This document shows positions 33,845 to 43,406 of a stretch of DNA of 64,000 nt, in pieces. A program made the translations under genes and the position numbers. The DNA lies in contig RSEH01000027.1 of the NCBI GenBank assembly GCA_006503475.1, forward strand, positions 1 through 64,000, read 5' to 3'. The stretch is from Stentor roeselii (Eukaryota > Ciliophora > Heterotrichea > Heterotrichida > Stentoridae). Every line of letters begins with the position of its first letter. Positions within the stretch are counted from its first letter, which is position 1. Below the pieces are notes generated by a model. The model saw nothing but the letters and a program-made list of their open reading frames with translations, was not told where the DNA came from and searched no databases.

Positions 33845-34387
33845 ATGCAAGATTTCAATTCTCGACAAGTCCCAAAGTCGACATCGCCAAAGCGTCACCC
33901 ATCCTACCCGCTGCCCAGCTTCATGACTATCTCAAAGCCGATTGATTCAGGAGACATCGAAAGTACCTGCGAAGAAAGCGTCAATCATCTTCACTCGTAT
34001 CACAAGACCTGGGACCAAGAACTATGCAAAGTGACTGAGTACAACGAGTCCATGGAATATTCTGCATGCAAAGAAGAAAGTGATTTAACCGGTAAAATCA
34101 ATGAAATCAAATTTGCCAACTCAATCACTGACAAATTCCCTAAATTCTCTGTTGCTTCTCTTTGTATCAGCGACTGCTCTGCTCAGAACGTCGATGGCAA
34201 AAGAGCGGAATTTGAATATACTGATAATTTGGAAGTTTTGATTTATTCTGAAAATGATAAGGAAATTTCTATTGATGTTAAAGATACTTGTCAGGGAACT
34301 AAAGGGTCTTTTGAAGGGGATACTTTTGAAACGAAGTTTGAGAAAAACTCTAAACTTTGTGCTTGTAGTGGATGCTCTATTATTTAA
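33845..34387 (+). CDS. Small acidic protein with a CaaX-type end, 180 aa
   Basis: No family is recognised. The protein is soluble and Ser/Glu-rich, with a basic, proline-containing N-terminus (about 1-40). It ends CACSGCSII: the last four residues CSII fit a CaaX prenylation box, and the two cysteines just upstream (CAC) could be palmitoylated, which together predict stable membrane attachment. The start is the first ATG after an A-rich leader, 96 bp behind the NEK gene and on the same strand. The stop is TAA. The predicted lipid anchor is inference from sequence alone, but the arrangement is the same as in many prenylated signalling proteins. Confidence 0.6.
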   Translation: MQDFNSRQVPKSTSPKRHPSYPLPSFMTISKPIDSGDIESTCEESVNHLHSYHKTWDQELCKVTEYNESMEYSACKEESDLTGKINEIKFANSITDKFPKFSVASLCISDCSAQNVDGKRAEFEYTDNLEVLIYSENDKEISIDVKDTCQGTKGSFEGDTFETKFEKNSKLCACSGCSII

Positions 34388-35362
34388 GATTTTTTTCAGG
34401 TTGGGTTAGAATTGATTAGGGTTTTAGGATTTAGTTTTTTGGAATTTTTAAGTGGTTGATTTTTCTGGATTTTAATGTTTTTAGGTTTGGATTTTTTTTT
34501 GAGGAGTATTAGCTTGATTGATTTTTAATAGGTATCTTAATATTTTATCGATAGAAATTGTAAAGAATTGGAAAAGAGGAATTTTCGCTTGTTTAAAATT
34601 TAAAAAATGCATCAAGGTAGTTACAGTGAATTGAATCTAATATCAGAACTTGTGCTAGGCTTATTTTTAATAATCCATCGTTCTTATAAATTTCATTTCA
34701 AATACCCAATAAAAATAAAAATTAGAAATCTTTGGAGATGGTCTTTACCAAATGAATTTTAAGTTTTAAGCATTTTCTTTAGAAACTGTCTTCATGTTTA
34801 ATTCAATATCTATCTATTTTAAATCTATTCTAAAAATATTCTTTTCAATTTTTAGTTTAGGGTGTATGATGAATATTGAAAAGTTAAATGCATTTAAAAT
34901 ATTAGTTGCTCAATTATATCTCAAAAATTCATAAAATATAAGAATTTCAATATAGTTAAACTCAATTTTAAATAAGCATAACAATATTAGTTCTATGAAG
35001 TCAAACAAAAGAAAATTTCATAATATATAAACAATTAATATGTAAATAAGTTGATCCTTCCACTTCAATTAAATCAGAACTCTAGATATCCTAATTTGCA
35101 ATGAAATCAATAATATGTTATTTTTAAATCATTTCTTTAGAAGCCTTATACTTGATATTTTTATTTGAATATAAATATCAGTATACTCTAGATTTTATTT
35201 TAAAAATACGATTGAGAGGCTTCAATAATAATCTTTCGATTTGAGGATCATGATATTTATAGTAAATGTGAGTTTTATCATTTATACTTGATAAGTTGGA
35301 ATACTTAGTTATAGGCATTTACATAGCTAATAATATATTCTATATTTTAACTAAATATAAAA
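34388..35362. other. AT-rich intergenic gap
   Basis: The first 130 bp are strikingly G+T-rich (almost no C), continuing the skew of the preceding gene end. The rest is A/T spacer. No gene is seen. Confidence 0.45.
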
Positions 35363-38074
35363 ATGAAAATGGATTTTCAAATTGTCAAAAGTCCGGCAAA
35401 AGAGTCTAACTTGGACTCTAATGATAAGTCTCATTTTCAAACTACTGACAAAAATATAGAAAATCACCCAAAATCTCACTTGAGGATCAATGATCCAAAT
35501 GAAGTTGAAAAAAAATCGAACCAAAAAACCCGGAATTCAAGTTTTCTGATTGGCTTAATGAAAGCTTGTTCTCCATTCGCCGTACTGATTATCGCATACA
35601 TATTGCTATACATATCATTGAATTCTTCTGAGTCAGAATATAATCTTCCTTCTTTAAAAAAAGGTGAAATCTACATCTTAAACTGTTCATCTTTCACCGA
35701 AATGACCAACAGTTTCAAGGCAGAAGAGAGCAATGAAAACTTTTCAAACGCTTCATCAATCTACAGCATAATAATCACAAACAATTCCGAAAAATCCATA
35801 ACCTTTGCATTCATAAAAAGCAACATGGCGAAGTCCCATTTGATAAACATTGAAAAAATGGACCGAACATTTATCTCGTCTCTTTTTTACTTGATAATCG
35901 AATCAAGCATAGACTCAGGAGAGATCCTAAACGTGAAATACCCTTCACACGTATCAGAAGAAGACATGATTTTATCTCTTCCTTACGCAAGAGCTTTTCT
36001 GGTCAACAAGAAAGCGGCAGAGCAGTTAAACGGTTCTTTCTTCCATGAAAACGACTACGACACCTTCGATCATTCAATTCAAGACGATGAAAATGGACGA
36101 AAACTTGAAACATTCATTAAAAATAAAGGCTTAAATTACGGAACTTTAACTTCAGAAAATCTTTCAATTAACACCCTTATCGCTGGAGTTGAAGGAAAAA
36201 CGAATGTCAAACAATTTTTTGAGAAAAACAGCAGAAAGTTAACTAAAACTCAAGTTAAACATCATGGATTTATCAACTTCTTAACTGATGATCAGAATCT
36301 TAAAATGGCTTCAAATTTTTATCATGAAATTAATGTTGATGTTAAAACGATTGAAGAAAAAATTGATCATGGAAAAATTGATTTTGTTTGGAAAATTGTG
36401 GAAAATCAAACATTTTTTGATTATTCTGAAAAAAATCGAGAGGTTAAAATTATGGAAAAACATAAAAATACGAGAAAGATGCAAAGTGAGATTTTGTATC
36501 AGAATTATACTATTTCGGATGTTTTTGGGAAGGAGTTGTCTTGGGATTTCACTGCGTTTTTAATGGATAATGAAACTTGTGGATTCAAAACGAAAATGAT
36601 GTTAAAGGATTATTTTGTCTGGGATCTTTGTGAAGGAATTTATGGACCTGAGACATCTAAAAGACTGAAACAGGTTTTTGCATTTAAAAATGCTTTAAAT
36701 TATAAAGCAGATCAGACTGCTGAAATCGTTTATACTCTAACTCATTCACAATTAGATGAAGCTGATAAACTTGTAGATGATATTAAAAGTCAAATGCTCG
36801 ATTATTTAATTTCTATTGAAGTAGCTTTTGATGATTTACTGAAAAATTATACAGATTATAAAACAAAATACTCATTTGCTCTTAATAATGGTAGAACTGA
36901 CTTTAACATCAATGATATGTTCATCAATAATCTAACTAGTTTCAAGTTAAATCAAAATATTTACTCAGTTCAATTTAACAATGAAGTAAAAAACAATGTA
37001 TCGAATTTTCTTGAAATTTCATCAAGACTAGCACAAAAAGCCAATTCTAGAGCTAAAGAAATATCTAGTCAGGTAGTTAATAAGTTCAAATATTTGACAG
37101 ATTCAATAACAGTCACTGACAAAAATTCTTTGTTGGACTATAGCTACTTTCAAGGAATACAAAAAACAATAGAGAGTCAAATCATAGAAGGAAAAACCAT
37201 TACTGAAATTATTTCTAAAAAAATAATGAACATTATCAATGAACTTAAGGAAGTTCAAGATAATATGAAAAACGACTTCAAAAACAAATTGGAAATATAT
37301 ATACAAGAATTTAATGAAATTTCGATCATTTATAAAGCTAAAGTTTCAGATAATCTATTAATCAAAGAATTATCTGGAGAAATTGATCTTATCTTTAATT
37401 TCTTTGAAATTTTTCAAAAAGAATACAACAAAATTGTGACTGATTTACTTCAAATGCTAGATAATTCTTATAAAACAATACCCAGTAGCTTTATAAAACC
37501 ATATAATTATGCAAGTAATACTGTATCTGCCCATATCAAGCAAAATATAAAAGAAGAATATCAACTGAAATGCAAAAGCAATAATATTCAAATCACTATG
37601 AACATTCCTACTCAATACACAAAAATCAAAACAATCATTAATATTGACTTACCTCTAGGTAATAATATTTTTGACATGTTTAATCAAGTGAATTATGTTT
37701 CAAAAGATATTAAATTAGAATCAGTTTTAACAATAAAAGGTAGTAACCAGATATCTACCTCAGCTTATATTGTTGAGGATTTTATTGATGCCACAATAAT
37801 TTTTATAATTTTATATCAAATAGGACTCAGCTTATCCAAGTTAAGTTTCTATCATTTGTTAAATATAACATTTAAAGTGACAAGAAGAATGTATGTTTGG
37901 AAGAAATACTCATATGTATATTCCTATGAAGACTGTGATCTTTCTGATTGTTGGACAGAATATGCAACTGCATGGTCTAGTACATCTTATGATACTAACA
38001 AAAACGAAATTGCAAAGATTTCCAGCTATCTTGGAGAGGAAAAAACAATAAACTGGTTCGCAGGGACTGGTTAA
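35363..38074 (+). CDS. Large ecto-domain membrane protein, unrecognised family, copy 2 (903 aa)
   Basis: This is a paralogue of the gene at 25385. The cytoplasmic N-terminus is longer (about 58 residues, very charged). The membrane segment spans about 60-83. The lumenal or extracellular region has many N-x-S/T sites and the shared motifs YPSHVSEEDM, DVFGKELSW and WDLCEGIYGPET (about 420-432). The second membrane segment lies near 803-830. The C-terminus keeps the CWTE motif but lacks the dense Arg/Trp cluster of copy 1. The helical second half (about 450-720) is the least conserved. The WD40-channel, NEK and CaaX-type genes lie between the two copies. Function is unknown. A mis-assignment of topology is possible because the order of inside and outside rests on the glycosylation sites. 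Confidence 0.6.
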   Translation: MKMDFQIVKSPAKESNLDSNDKSHFQTTDKNIENHPKSHLRINDPNEVEKKSNQKTRNSSFLIGLMKACSPFAVLIIAYILLYISLNSSESEYNLPSLKKGEIYILNCSSFTEMTNSFKAEESNENFSNASSIYSIIITNNSEKSITFAFIKSNMAKSHLINIEKMDRTFISSLFYLIIESSIDSGEILNVKYPSHVSEEDMILSLPYARAFLVNKKAAEQLNGSFFHENDYDTFDHSIQDDENGRKLETFIKNKGLNYGTLTSENLSINTLIAGVEGKTNVKQFFEKNSRKLTKTQVKHHGFINFLTDDQNLKMASNFYHEINVDVKTIEEKIDHGKIDFVWKIVENQTFFDYSEKNREVKIMEKHKNTRKMQSEILYQNYTISDVFGKELSWDFTAFLMDNETCGFKTKMMLKDYFVWDLCEGIYGPETSKRLKQVFAFKNALNYKADQTAEIVYTLTHSQLDEADKLVDDIKSQMLDYLISIEVAFDDLLKNYTDYKTKYSFALNNGRTDFNINDMFINNLTSFKLNQNIYSVQFNNEVKNNVSNFLEISSRLAQKANSRAKEISSQVVNKFKYLTDSITVTDKNSLLDYSYFQGIQKTIESQIIEGKTITEIISKKIMNIINELKEVQDNMKNDFKNKLEIYIQEFNEISIIYKAKVSDNLLIKELSGEIDLIFNFFEIFQKEYNKIVTDLLQMLDNSYKTIPSSFIKPYNYASNTVSAHIKQNIKEEYQLKCKSNNIQITMNIPTQYTKIKTIINIDLPLGNNIFDMFNQVNYVSKDIKLESVLTIKGSNQISTSAYIVEDFIDATIIFIILYQIGLSLSKLSFYHLLNITFKVTRRMYVWKKYSYVYSYEDCDLSDCWTEYATAWSSTSYDTNKNEIAKISSYLGEEKTINWFAGTG

Positions 38075-38800
38075 TATTTACAATTATTTAGATAATCATC
38101 GATAAAATATGGCCATTTTCAATCCTTTCTCATTTATAGTAGAGAGTAAATGATTCTCTATAGTGACTCATAGAACTTAAAAAATTTGAGAATGATAAAA
38201 AATAGAAAGTGAGAAATGATTAGCTTTATCTATTCAAGTCATGAATAATTTTGCTTATCTAAGGCTGATCAATAATCCTACAAGTATAAATCACCATTAA
38301 AGTAAAACAATAATTAAAGTAAAACAATAATTAACTAATACTTAAAATTATATAATTTATATTCAGAATAAACATCTTCCATAATAATCTTCTTCAGATA
38401 TCAAAATTCAATTTTTTTTGTTTATTGATTGCCCTGGATATAAAATTTTCTTACAATTTATAAACTAAGTCACCTTAAAAGCTAGCCTTGGTTAAAATTA
38501 ATGCCTTCCTCAAACAGATCAGCAACAAACTTTTTTCATACAAAATAATCTAAACTCTTTTTCATAATATCGAATATTATCCTATTTCTAGATGAAGATA
38601 TTTCATCTAATTCTTCTTTATAGTTATAATCATCTATTGCCGAATTAAAAAAGTCTTCCTTCTGATATATAATTAAAATACTTAATCTAGCAACACAAGA
38701 TTAAAAGGGCCGTAAACTATTTTCAATACTAATAACTATTAATTGTATGAAGACTGCAAAAGATAAACCTTCAATCTAAACTAATAAGCCAGGAGTTAAT
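38075..38800. other. AT-rich intergenic gap
   Basis: It contains a perfect 17-bp direct tandem repeat (listed separately). No gene is seen. Confidence 0.45.
38296..38329 (+). repeat. 17-bp perfect tandem duplication
   Basis: ATTAAAGTAAAACAATA occurs twice in direct succession without mismatch. Confidence 0.8.
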
Positions 38801-40072
38801 ATGGTAGATTTGTCTATATTTCTAATGTCGAAGAAGTGTTTTGAAAAAAACTGCAAAGAAATTCCTTTATTTTACTGTCTCTGCCCTGATTCGCCTTATA
38901 TCTGTGAGTCTCACCTATTGACCCATATGTTTTCTATTGGGGATCACACAGCAAAGCAGCTGTTCATTCGTCCGAAAGATGATGAAAAAGGTAAAATAAT
39001 TGACTATATCGTCTCAGAGCAAAAAATTGTTAAAAGAAACATTCAAAAAGTCAAAGCTTTTTCAGATTTAATTATCAAGATGATCATTACTGAGTCAAAT
39101 AAAATAGTTCAAAAATTGATTAATTATCGTGAAATGATGGATAAACAATTTAAACTTATTATTCATCGATCTTTAGCTGATCGGGATACTTTAAAGAAAA
39201 TCAATTTCATTAAGTCGAATTTTCAGCTTGGAGTTGAGTTTGATGCTAAAAGTATTAAAAATAATGTTTTAAAAATTTTTGATTTACATTTGCCGAATTT
39301 TTATAATCCTGATGAGGAAGATGATGAATATGCTATTCTTTTTCCTAGTAGCACAAGTAGAAATGTTGAATTAATCGATTTAAAGAGTTTTAAAAAGACA
39401 AGTATTGATATGCGACTGAATGAATTTTCAAGTTTTTGTTTGTGCTGTAAAATTGATTCAAATAAGTATTTTGTATATGGTGGTAACGTTTCTGGCAGTG
39501 GTCTAAGTTCGGTTAAAATTATAAATATTAAAGAAAAATCATCTGTGCTTCTTGATCCTAAATCACCTGCTTCAAGATTAGGAGGCTGTTATCTTGAAAA
39601 TGAAATTTATGTTTTTGGAGGATGGATAAGTTCAGCTAATACAAATGAATGCCATAAACTAAATCTACTTACCAACCAATGGAAATCAATTCAGCCTTTA
39701 CCTGAGAAAAATTATAGGACAAGTGCATATAAACTAGATAGTAGAACTATTTTTGTCTGTGGATTTGAAAGCTCAAAAATTTTTTCATATAATATCAAAC
39801 AGAATCAATTTACAACTTGGAAAGATACTCTTCCTATTAATACATTCAAATATCTTATAAGAAATTGGATCATATGTTTTGGGAATTTCCTTTATGAGAT
39901 CGATGATCAAGAAAATTTGATAAGTAGGCAAGTTTTCCAGGATTCAGGCCTTAATGTAAACTCTTCAGGATATTTTAAACAAGAAAAATTTTTATATTTT
40001 CTCATGGGAGATGGAAAACTCTATCGCATAAATACTGAAGCCAAAATAATAGAAATAGTTAATTATAGTTAG
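38801..40072 (+). CDS. B-box zinc finger / Kelch-repeat protein, 423 aa
   Basis: A B-box-like cluster lies in residues 12-45 (C...C, CLC, C..H, H). A helical linker (about 60-170) follows, then a Kelch-type beta-propeller (about 175-423) with a clear GG..., YVFGGW and W..I.PLP repeat pattern. It resembles the B-box/WD40 gene at the left edge in its first 120 residues, so the two belong to one expanded family in which the propeller type differs. Such proteins are usual substrate-binding or cytoskeletal scaffolds. The first ATG (38801) gives a short extra N-terminus; the ATG at 38825, just before the zinc cluster, may be used instead. TAG stop, no intron. Confidence 0.7.
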   Translation: MVDLSIFLMSKKCFEKNCKEIPLFYCLCPDSPYICESHLLTHMFSIGDHTAKQLFIRPKDDEKGKIIDYIVSEQKIVKRNIQKVKAFSDLIIKMIITESNKIVQKLINYREMMDKQFKLIIHRSLADRDTLKKINFIKSNFQLGVEFDAKSIKNNVLKIFDLHLPNFYNPDEEDDEYAILFPSSTSRNVELIDLKSFKKTSIDMRLNEFSSFCLCCKIDSNKYFVYGGNVSGSGLSSVKIINIKEKSSVLLDPKSPASRLGGCYLENEIYVFGGWISSANTNECHKLNLLTNQWKSIQPLPEKNYRTSAYKLDSRTIFVCGFESSKIFSYNIKQNQFTTWKDTLPINTFKYLIRNWIICFGNFLYEIDDQENLISRQVFQDSGLNVNSSGYFKQEKFLYFLMGDGKLYRINTEAKIIEIVNYS

Positions 40073-40766
40073 AATAATAGACAAGAGTTTAAAATTTAAG
40101 TGATTTTTTAACAATTATATATACATAGTCATAGACTCAATTTATCAAATGTCAACAGAAGAAACTCCAAATTTGATCAAGAGTTTCCTTGTTCCTAAAT
40201 TTTATTAAAAATTGGATTGATGTTTTAATTTAAGCCCAAAATTCTACTTTAAACTGTTTATTAAGGTCTAAATTGATAATCCTTATTGCAAGTAAGATTT
40301 TCCATATGCGGGGTAAATAGATAAAAACTCTAACAATGAAAATAGACTTTTAATTTTGGCTTAATCAAAGTAATAGCAACTTTAAGCTTCAAATAATTTA
40401 AAAAATTATACCATTACTATGATTCATGATGAAAAAAAAATTCAATACATTTTTTCTAGTAAATCAGGTTTATTTTACAATTTGAGTTTACTATAATTGA
40501 TAAATCTTCAAGTATATTACCAAGATTTACTTTGAAAAACGTGAAAATTTAATTCTTACGAATATGAAACTTTGCTAAAGATGAACATTATCAGGAGAGT
40601 ATTTATAGGTTGATTTTTATCAACACAATCTTATATTGAAATATTTAATTTCCATTAAATATTCTCTTTCAACATAACCCTTTCTCATAGCTTCCATCCC
40701 ATAAAAATCCCATTAAACCCATCCCTAAATTTCCAAACCCATCTAAAATGAAAAATTAAAATTACC
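40073..40766. other. AT-rich convergent gap
   Basis: It lies between the convergent Kelch and MORN genes. A/T-rich, with no gene or repeat recognised. Confidence 0.45.
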
Positions 40767-41696
40767 TTAAAATTCTTGAAACTGTTTAACTTTTTTTCCA
40801 TCCTCCCAAATTCCATCCTCAACACTTCCATCACAAGAAAAGATCTTTCCCCTTCCATGTTGTTTTCCATCTTTCCACCCTCCAACATATTTTTTTCCAT
40901 CAGGCCACAAATAAATTCCATTTCCATTTTTTTTATCATCAAAATAGTCCCCATCATACATTCTGCCATCCCTCCAAGTATATTTCCCCTTTCCATGCAT
41001 TTTATTATCAGCCCACAATCCGACATATTTCCTTCCATCAAGCCAAGTATAATTTCCGAATCCATGCAATTTATTCTCTTTCCAATACCCAACATAAACA
41101 GAGCCATCTCTCCATCTATACATTCCAAAGCCGTCCTTTTTGCCAAGTCTATAAAACCCTTTATAAGCGCTTCCATCATTCCAAACCTCTTCTCCATATC
41201 CAGTCTGAGCATCTTCTTTCCAATCGCCGACGTATTTGCCGCCACTTTTCTTGTCATATACGCCTTTACCGTTGGCTTTGTCATTTTCCCAGTGCCCTTC
41301 GAAAACATCACCAGAAACATGAAAGAACTTGCCATGGCCATTTGATTTACTGTTCTTACAAACGCCGACATATTTAGAACCATCTGGCCAGGCCTTTGTA
41401 GCGAAGCCATCAGGAACTCTTTTCTTTTGATTTCGAGAGTTTCTTTTCCGATCATGAGTCACTTTCTTTTTACCCTTCAACAAGTTATTCTTCTTGAGAT
41501 ACCGAAGGACCTTTCTAGTTTTGTACCCTTTCCAAAATGCCTGAAGCTTGAGACAAGCAGCGATATGAACTCCGGTATAATAAAAGTTAGAGTAGTCAGT
41601 TCCTAAACTTTCATTTTCACTTGAAACTTTTTCGACTTCTAAAACCAATTCATTTTCCTTAGCAGCCCAAGTGCAATTCGAGCATCGTTGGCCCAT
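40767..41696 (-). CDS. IQ motif / MORN-repeat protein, 309 aa
   Basis: The N-terminus MGQRCSN has Gly2 and a nearby Cys and may be acylated. An IQ-like calmodulin-binding helix (KLQAFWKGYKTRKVL) lies near residues 55-69. From about 108 to 300 there are about eight or nine MORN repeats with the canonical Y.G.W....HG.G.Y.W.DG spacing. MORN proteins bind lipid or form flat scaffolds at membranes and basal bodies. An IQ plus MORN layout with a possible N-acyl anchor suggests a Ca/calmodulin-linked cortical scaffold. The gene lies 14 bp downstream of the phosphodiesterase stop, same strand. The opposite strand carries long open frames that are shadows of the repetitive codons. Confidence 0.85.
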   Translation of the reverse strand: MGQRCSNCTWAAKENELVLEVEKVSSENESLGTDYSNFYYTGVHIAACLKLQAFWKGYKTRKVLRYLKKNNLLKGKKKVTHDRKRNSRNQKKRVPDGFATKAWPDGSKYVGVCKNSKSNGHGKFFHVSGDVFEGHWENDKANGKGVYDKKSGGKYVGDWKEDAQTGYGEEVWNDGSAYKGFYRLGKKDGFGMYRWRDGSVYVGYWKENKLHGFGNYTWLDGRKYVGLWADNKMHGKGKYTWRDGRMYDGDYFDDKKNGNGIYLWPDGKKYVGGWKDGKQHGRGKIFSCDGSVEDGIWEDGKKVKQFQEF

Positions 41697-41710
41697 TTAT
41701 AACTAATTAT

Positions 41711-42925
41711 CTAAAGATTTTCGATTTTTTCCCAACTTCTTCTATTTTCCTCAATACTTTGAAGGTACTTCTCAATGCCTTCAACATGACTCGAAAGTAA
41801 TTGCCAGAGAGGATGAATGAACATATCAATAAAACCTATTTGATTTCTCTTGATTTTATTGATATCTGAACCGATTCTCATAAACTCACTGACAGGAATA
41901 CCTTTCTGCTCTTCTTTCCACACCTGTTCATTAAACTCCTGAATAATTCTCAAGCTCCAGACAGTAGCGAGTTCAAATTTAAGTACCGGGTTTCCAACAT
42001 CTGCAGCATGTAAGACCAAATCCATGAAACTTTGCCGATGTTCCGAGTTTTCTTTATTATAATCCCTAACACAACTACAAAAGTGCTCCATGACAAAGTT
42101 ATGCTTTGCCATATCAGTCGCTAAAACAGTAGGAATAATGATTTTTCTCATACTGGTCTGCTCTGTCTGGCTAAGATTCGCAAAGATATCACAACCGGGT
42201 AGTTCTAAAAAGCGAATTAACGTCGCAGCATGATGGTTCTCAAGAACTGAGATGTCATTATAACGCACTGCAAGAGGGTGACGTGAATTTATCATGAAAA
42301 CATTTGTGACTCCTGGATGGTTCAGGTCGTGTCCTAGACCTGAAATCAGAAGAGCCAGGTTTTCAAAGGGAAGAAGACGAGACTCGAACTGACTGTTTCG
42401 CTCGGATATCGTGAAAATCATCTGGCATACTGAAAATGCGTGAAAAAAGTTGTGAAAAGGGTTGTCTTGGTAGTTTTCACTTATCGCTAGAATAAAACGC
42501 TGCATTTTCACTAGGTCTAATGAGAACTGACACATGTTCGGCCAAAAGATGTGAAGAAGACTTTCACGGAGCTCGTCTTTTGACTTCATTATTGTGTCGT
42601 AGTCCTTGTCACGAAGCTGCACTAAAAGGTCTTCTCGTGGAGTGAAGGGACTTGAAGGACTGTATTTGAAGTTCTCAAGCTTTGAAAAGTAAAGAGGGGC
42701 TAGGATGTCGTTGTGGAGAGCTTGAAGCCAGATGTTACGACGACCTGTGTCGATTTCTTGAAGACTCATGAATGTTTGGTGGATTAACTCGAGTTCGGCG
42801 TTTGAACCTACACCTTCGAATTGAAGACCTAGCTCACGGATCTTTGCTATAATTCGTTGCTCTTGGTCAGTCGCTTGAATAGGATCAGAGACTTTTGGTT
42901 TTTTAACTAACGATGAGCAGCCCAT
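41711..42925 (-). CDS. 3',5'-cyclic nucleotide phosphodiesterase with N-acylation start, 404 aa
   Basis: It hydrolyses cAMP and/or cGMP. The catalytic domain (about 110-400) has the metal-binding motifs HNFFHA, GHDLNHPG and LHAADVGNP, and the invariant purine-binding Gln in NQIGFID. No GAF, PAS or membrane domain precedes it; the first 100 residues are short and helical. The protein starts MGCSSLVKK, predicting myristoylation and palmitoylation, so it should work at the membrane. Substrate preference cannot be deduced safely. The start is fixed by the acylation motif. It is divergent from the Myb gene with 481 bp between, and only 14 bp separates its stop from the next gene. Confidence 0.93.
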   Translation of the reverse strand: MGCSSLVKKPKVSDPIQATDQEQRIIAKIRELGLQFEGVGSNAELELIHQTFMSLQEIDTGRRNIWLQALHNDILAPLYFSKLENFKYSPSSPFTPREDLLVQLRDKDYDTIMKSKDELRESLLHIFWPNMCQFSLDLVKMQRFILAISENYQDNPFHNFFHAFSVCQMIFTISERNSQFESRLLPFENLALLISGLGHDLNHPGVTNVFMINSRHPLAVRYNDISVLENHHAATLIRFLELPGCDIFANLSQTEQTSMRKIIIPTVLATDMAKHNFVMEHFCSCVRDYNKENSEHRQSFMDLVLHAADVGNPVLKFELATVWSLRIIQEFNEQVWKEEQKGIPVSEFMRIGSDINKIKRNQIGFIDMFIHPLWQLLSSHVEGIEKYLQSIEENRRSWEKIENL

Positions 42926-43406
42926 TTATTGGTTAAAAAGAAAAACAGAAGAAAGCCTTTGAATTAACTCAAACTTTTCATCCTTTCACAGCGATAAGAT
43001 CTTTCGAAACACCGAAAACCAAATCCTTAAATTAAAACAAAAAGAACTTTTAAGTCTCGAGATGAAAAAAAAATTTGACTTTTATTGATTTTTATTTTTT
43101 GTATCAAAAAATCCTGAAATCCCAAAAAAACCAACTCAAACTACTTCAATCTCCAATTTTTAAAAAATCCTAAAATGGTCAAACTCAAACAATTTTAATA
43201 GAAATTCAATAAATCTAAAAAAATCCATTATTCCTTATAAAATTCCAATTTTCTCAATAATCCAATCAGCCAATCCCATTCCCGTTATTTTTAACTAACC
43301 CTCTGAAAACTGACCATAAACCAAATTAAAAATTTCTGAATTCACGAGCATTTGCTATACCAACCCTTCTACAATATCCATTAATCTCCTAAAATTCGAC
43401 AAATCA
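42926..43406. other. Divergent promoter region between PDE and Myb genes
   Basis: From about 43030 to 43400 the plus strand is A+C-rich, with many AAATCC and CCAAA strings. It must hold both promoters. No gene is seen. Confidence 0.5.

Noticed and set aside
40776-41345. Long plus-strand open frame opposite the MORN gene, and another in a third frame (40685-41455)
   Set aside because: These are mirrors of the repetitive MORN codons; the true protein has perfect MORN spacing and an IQ helix.
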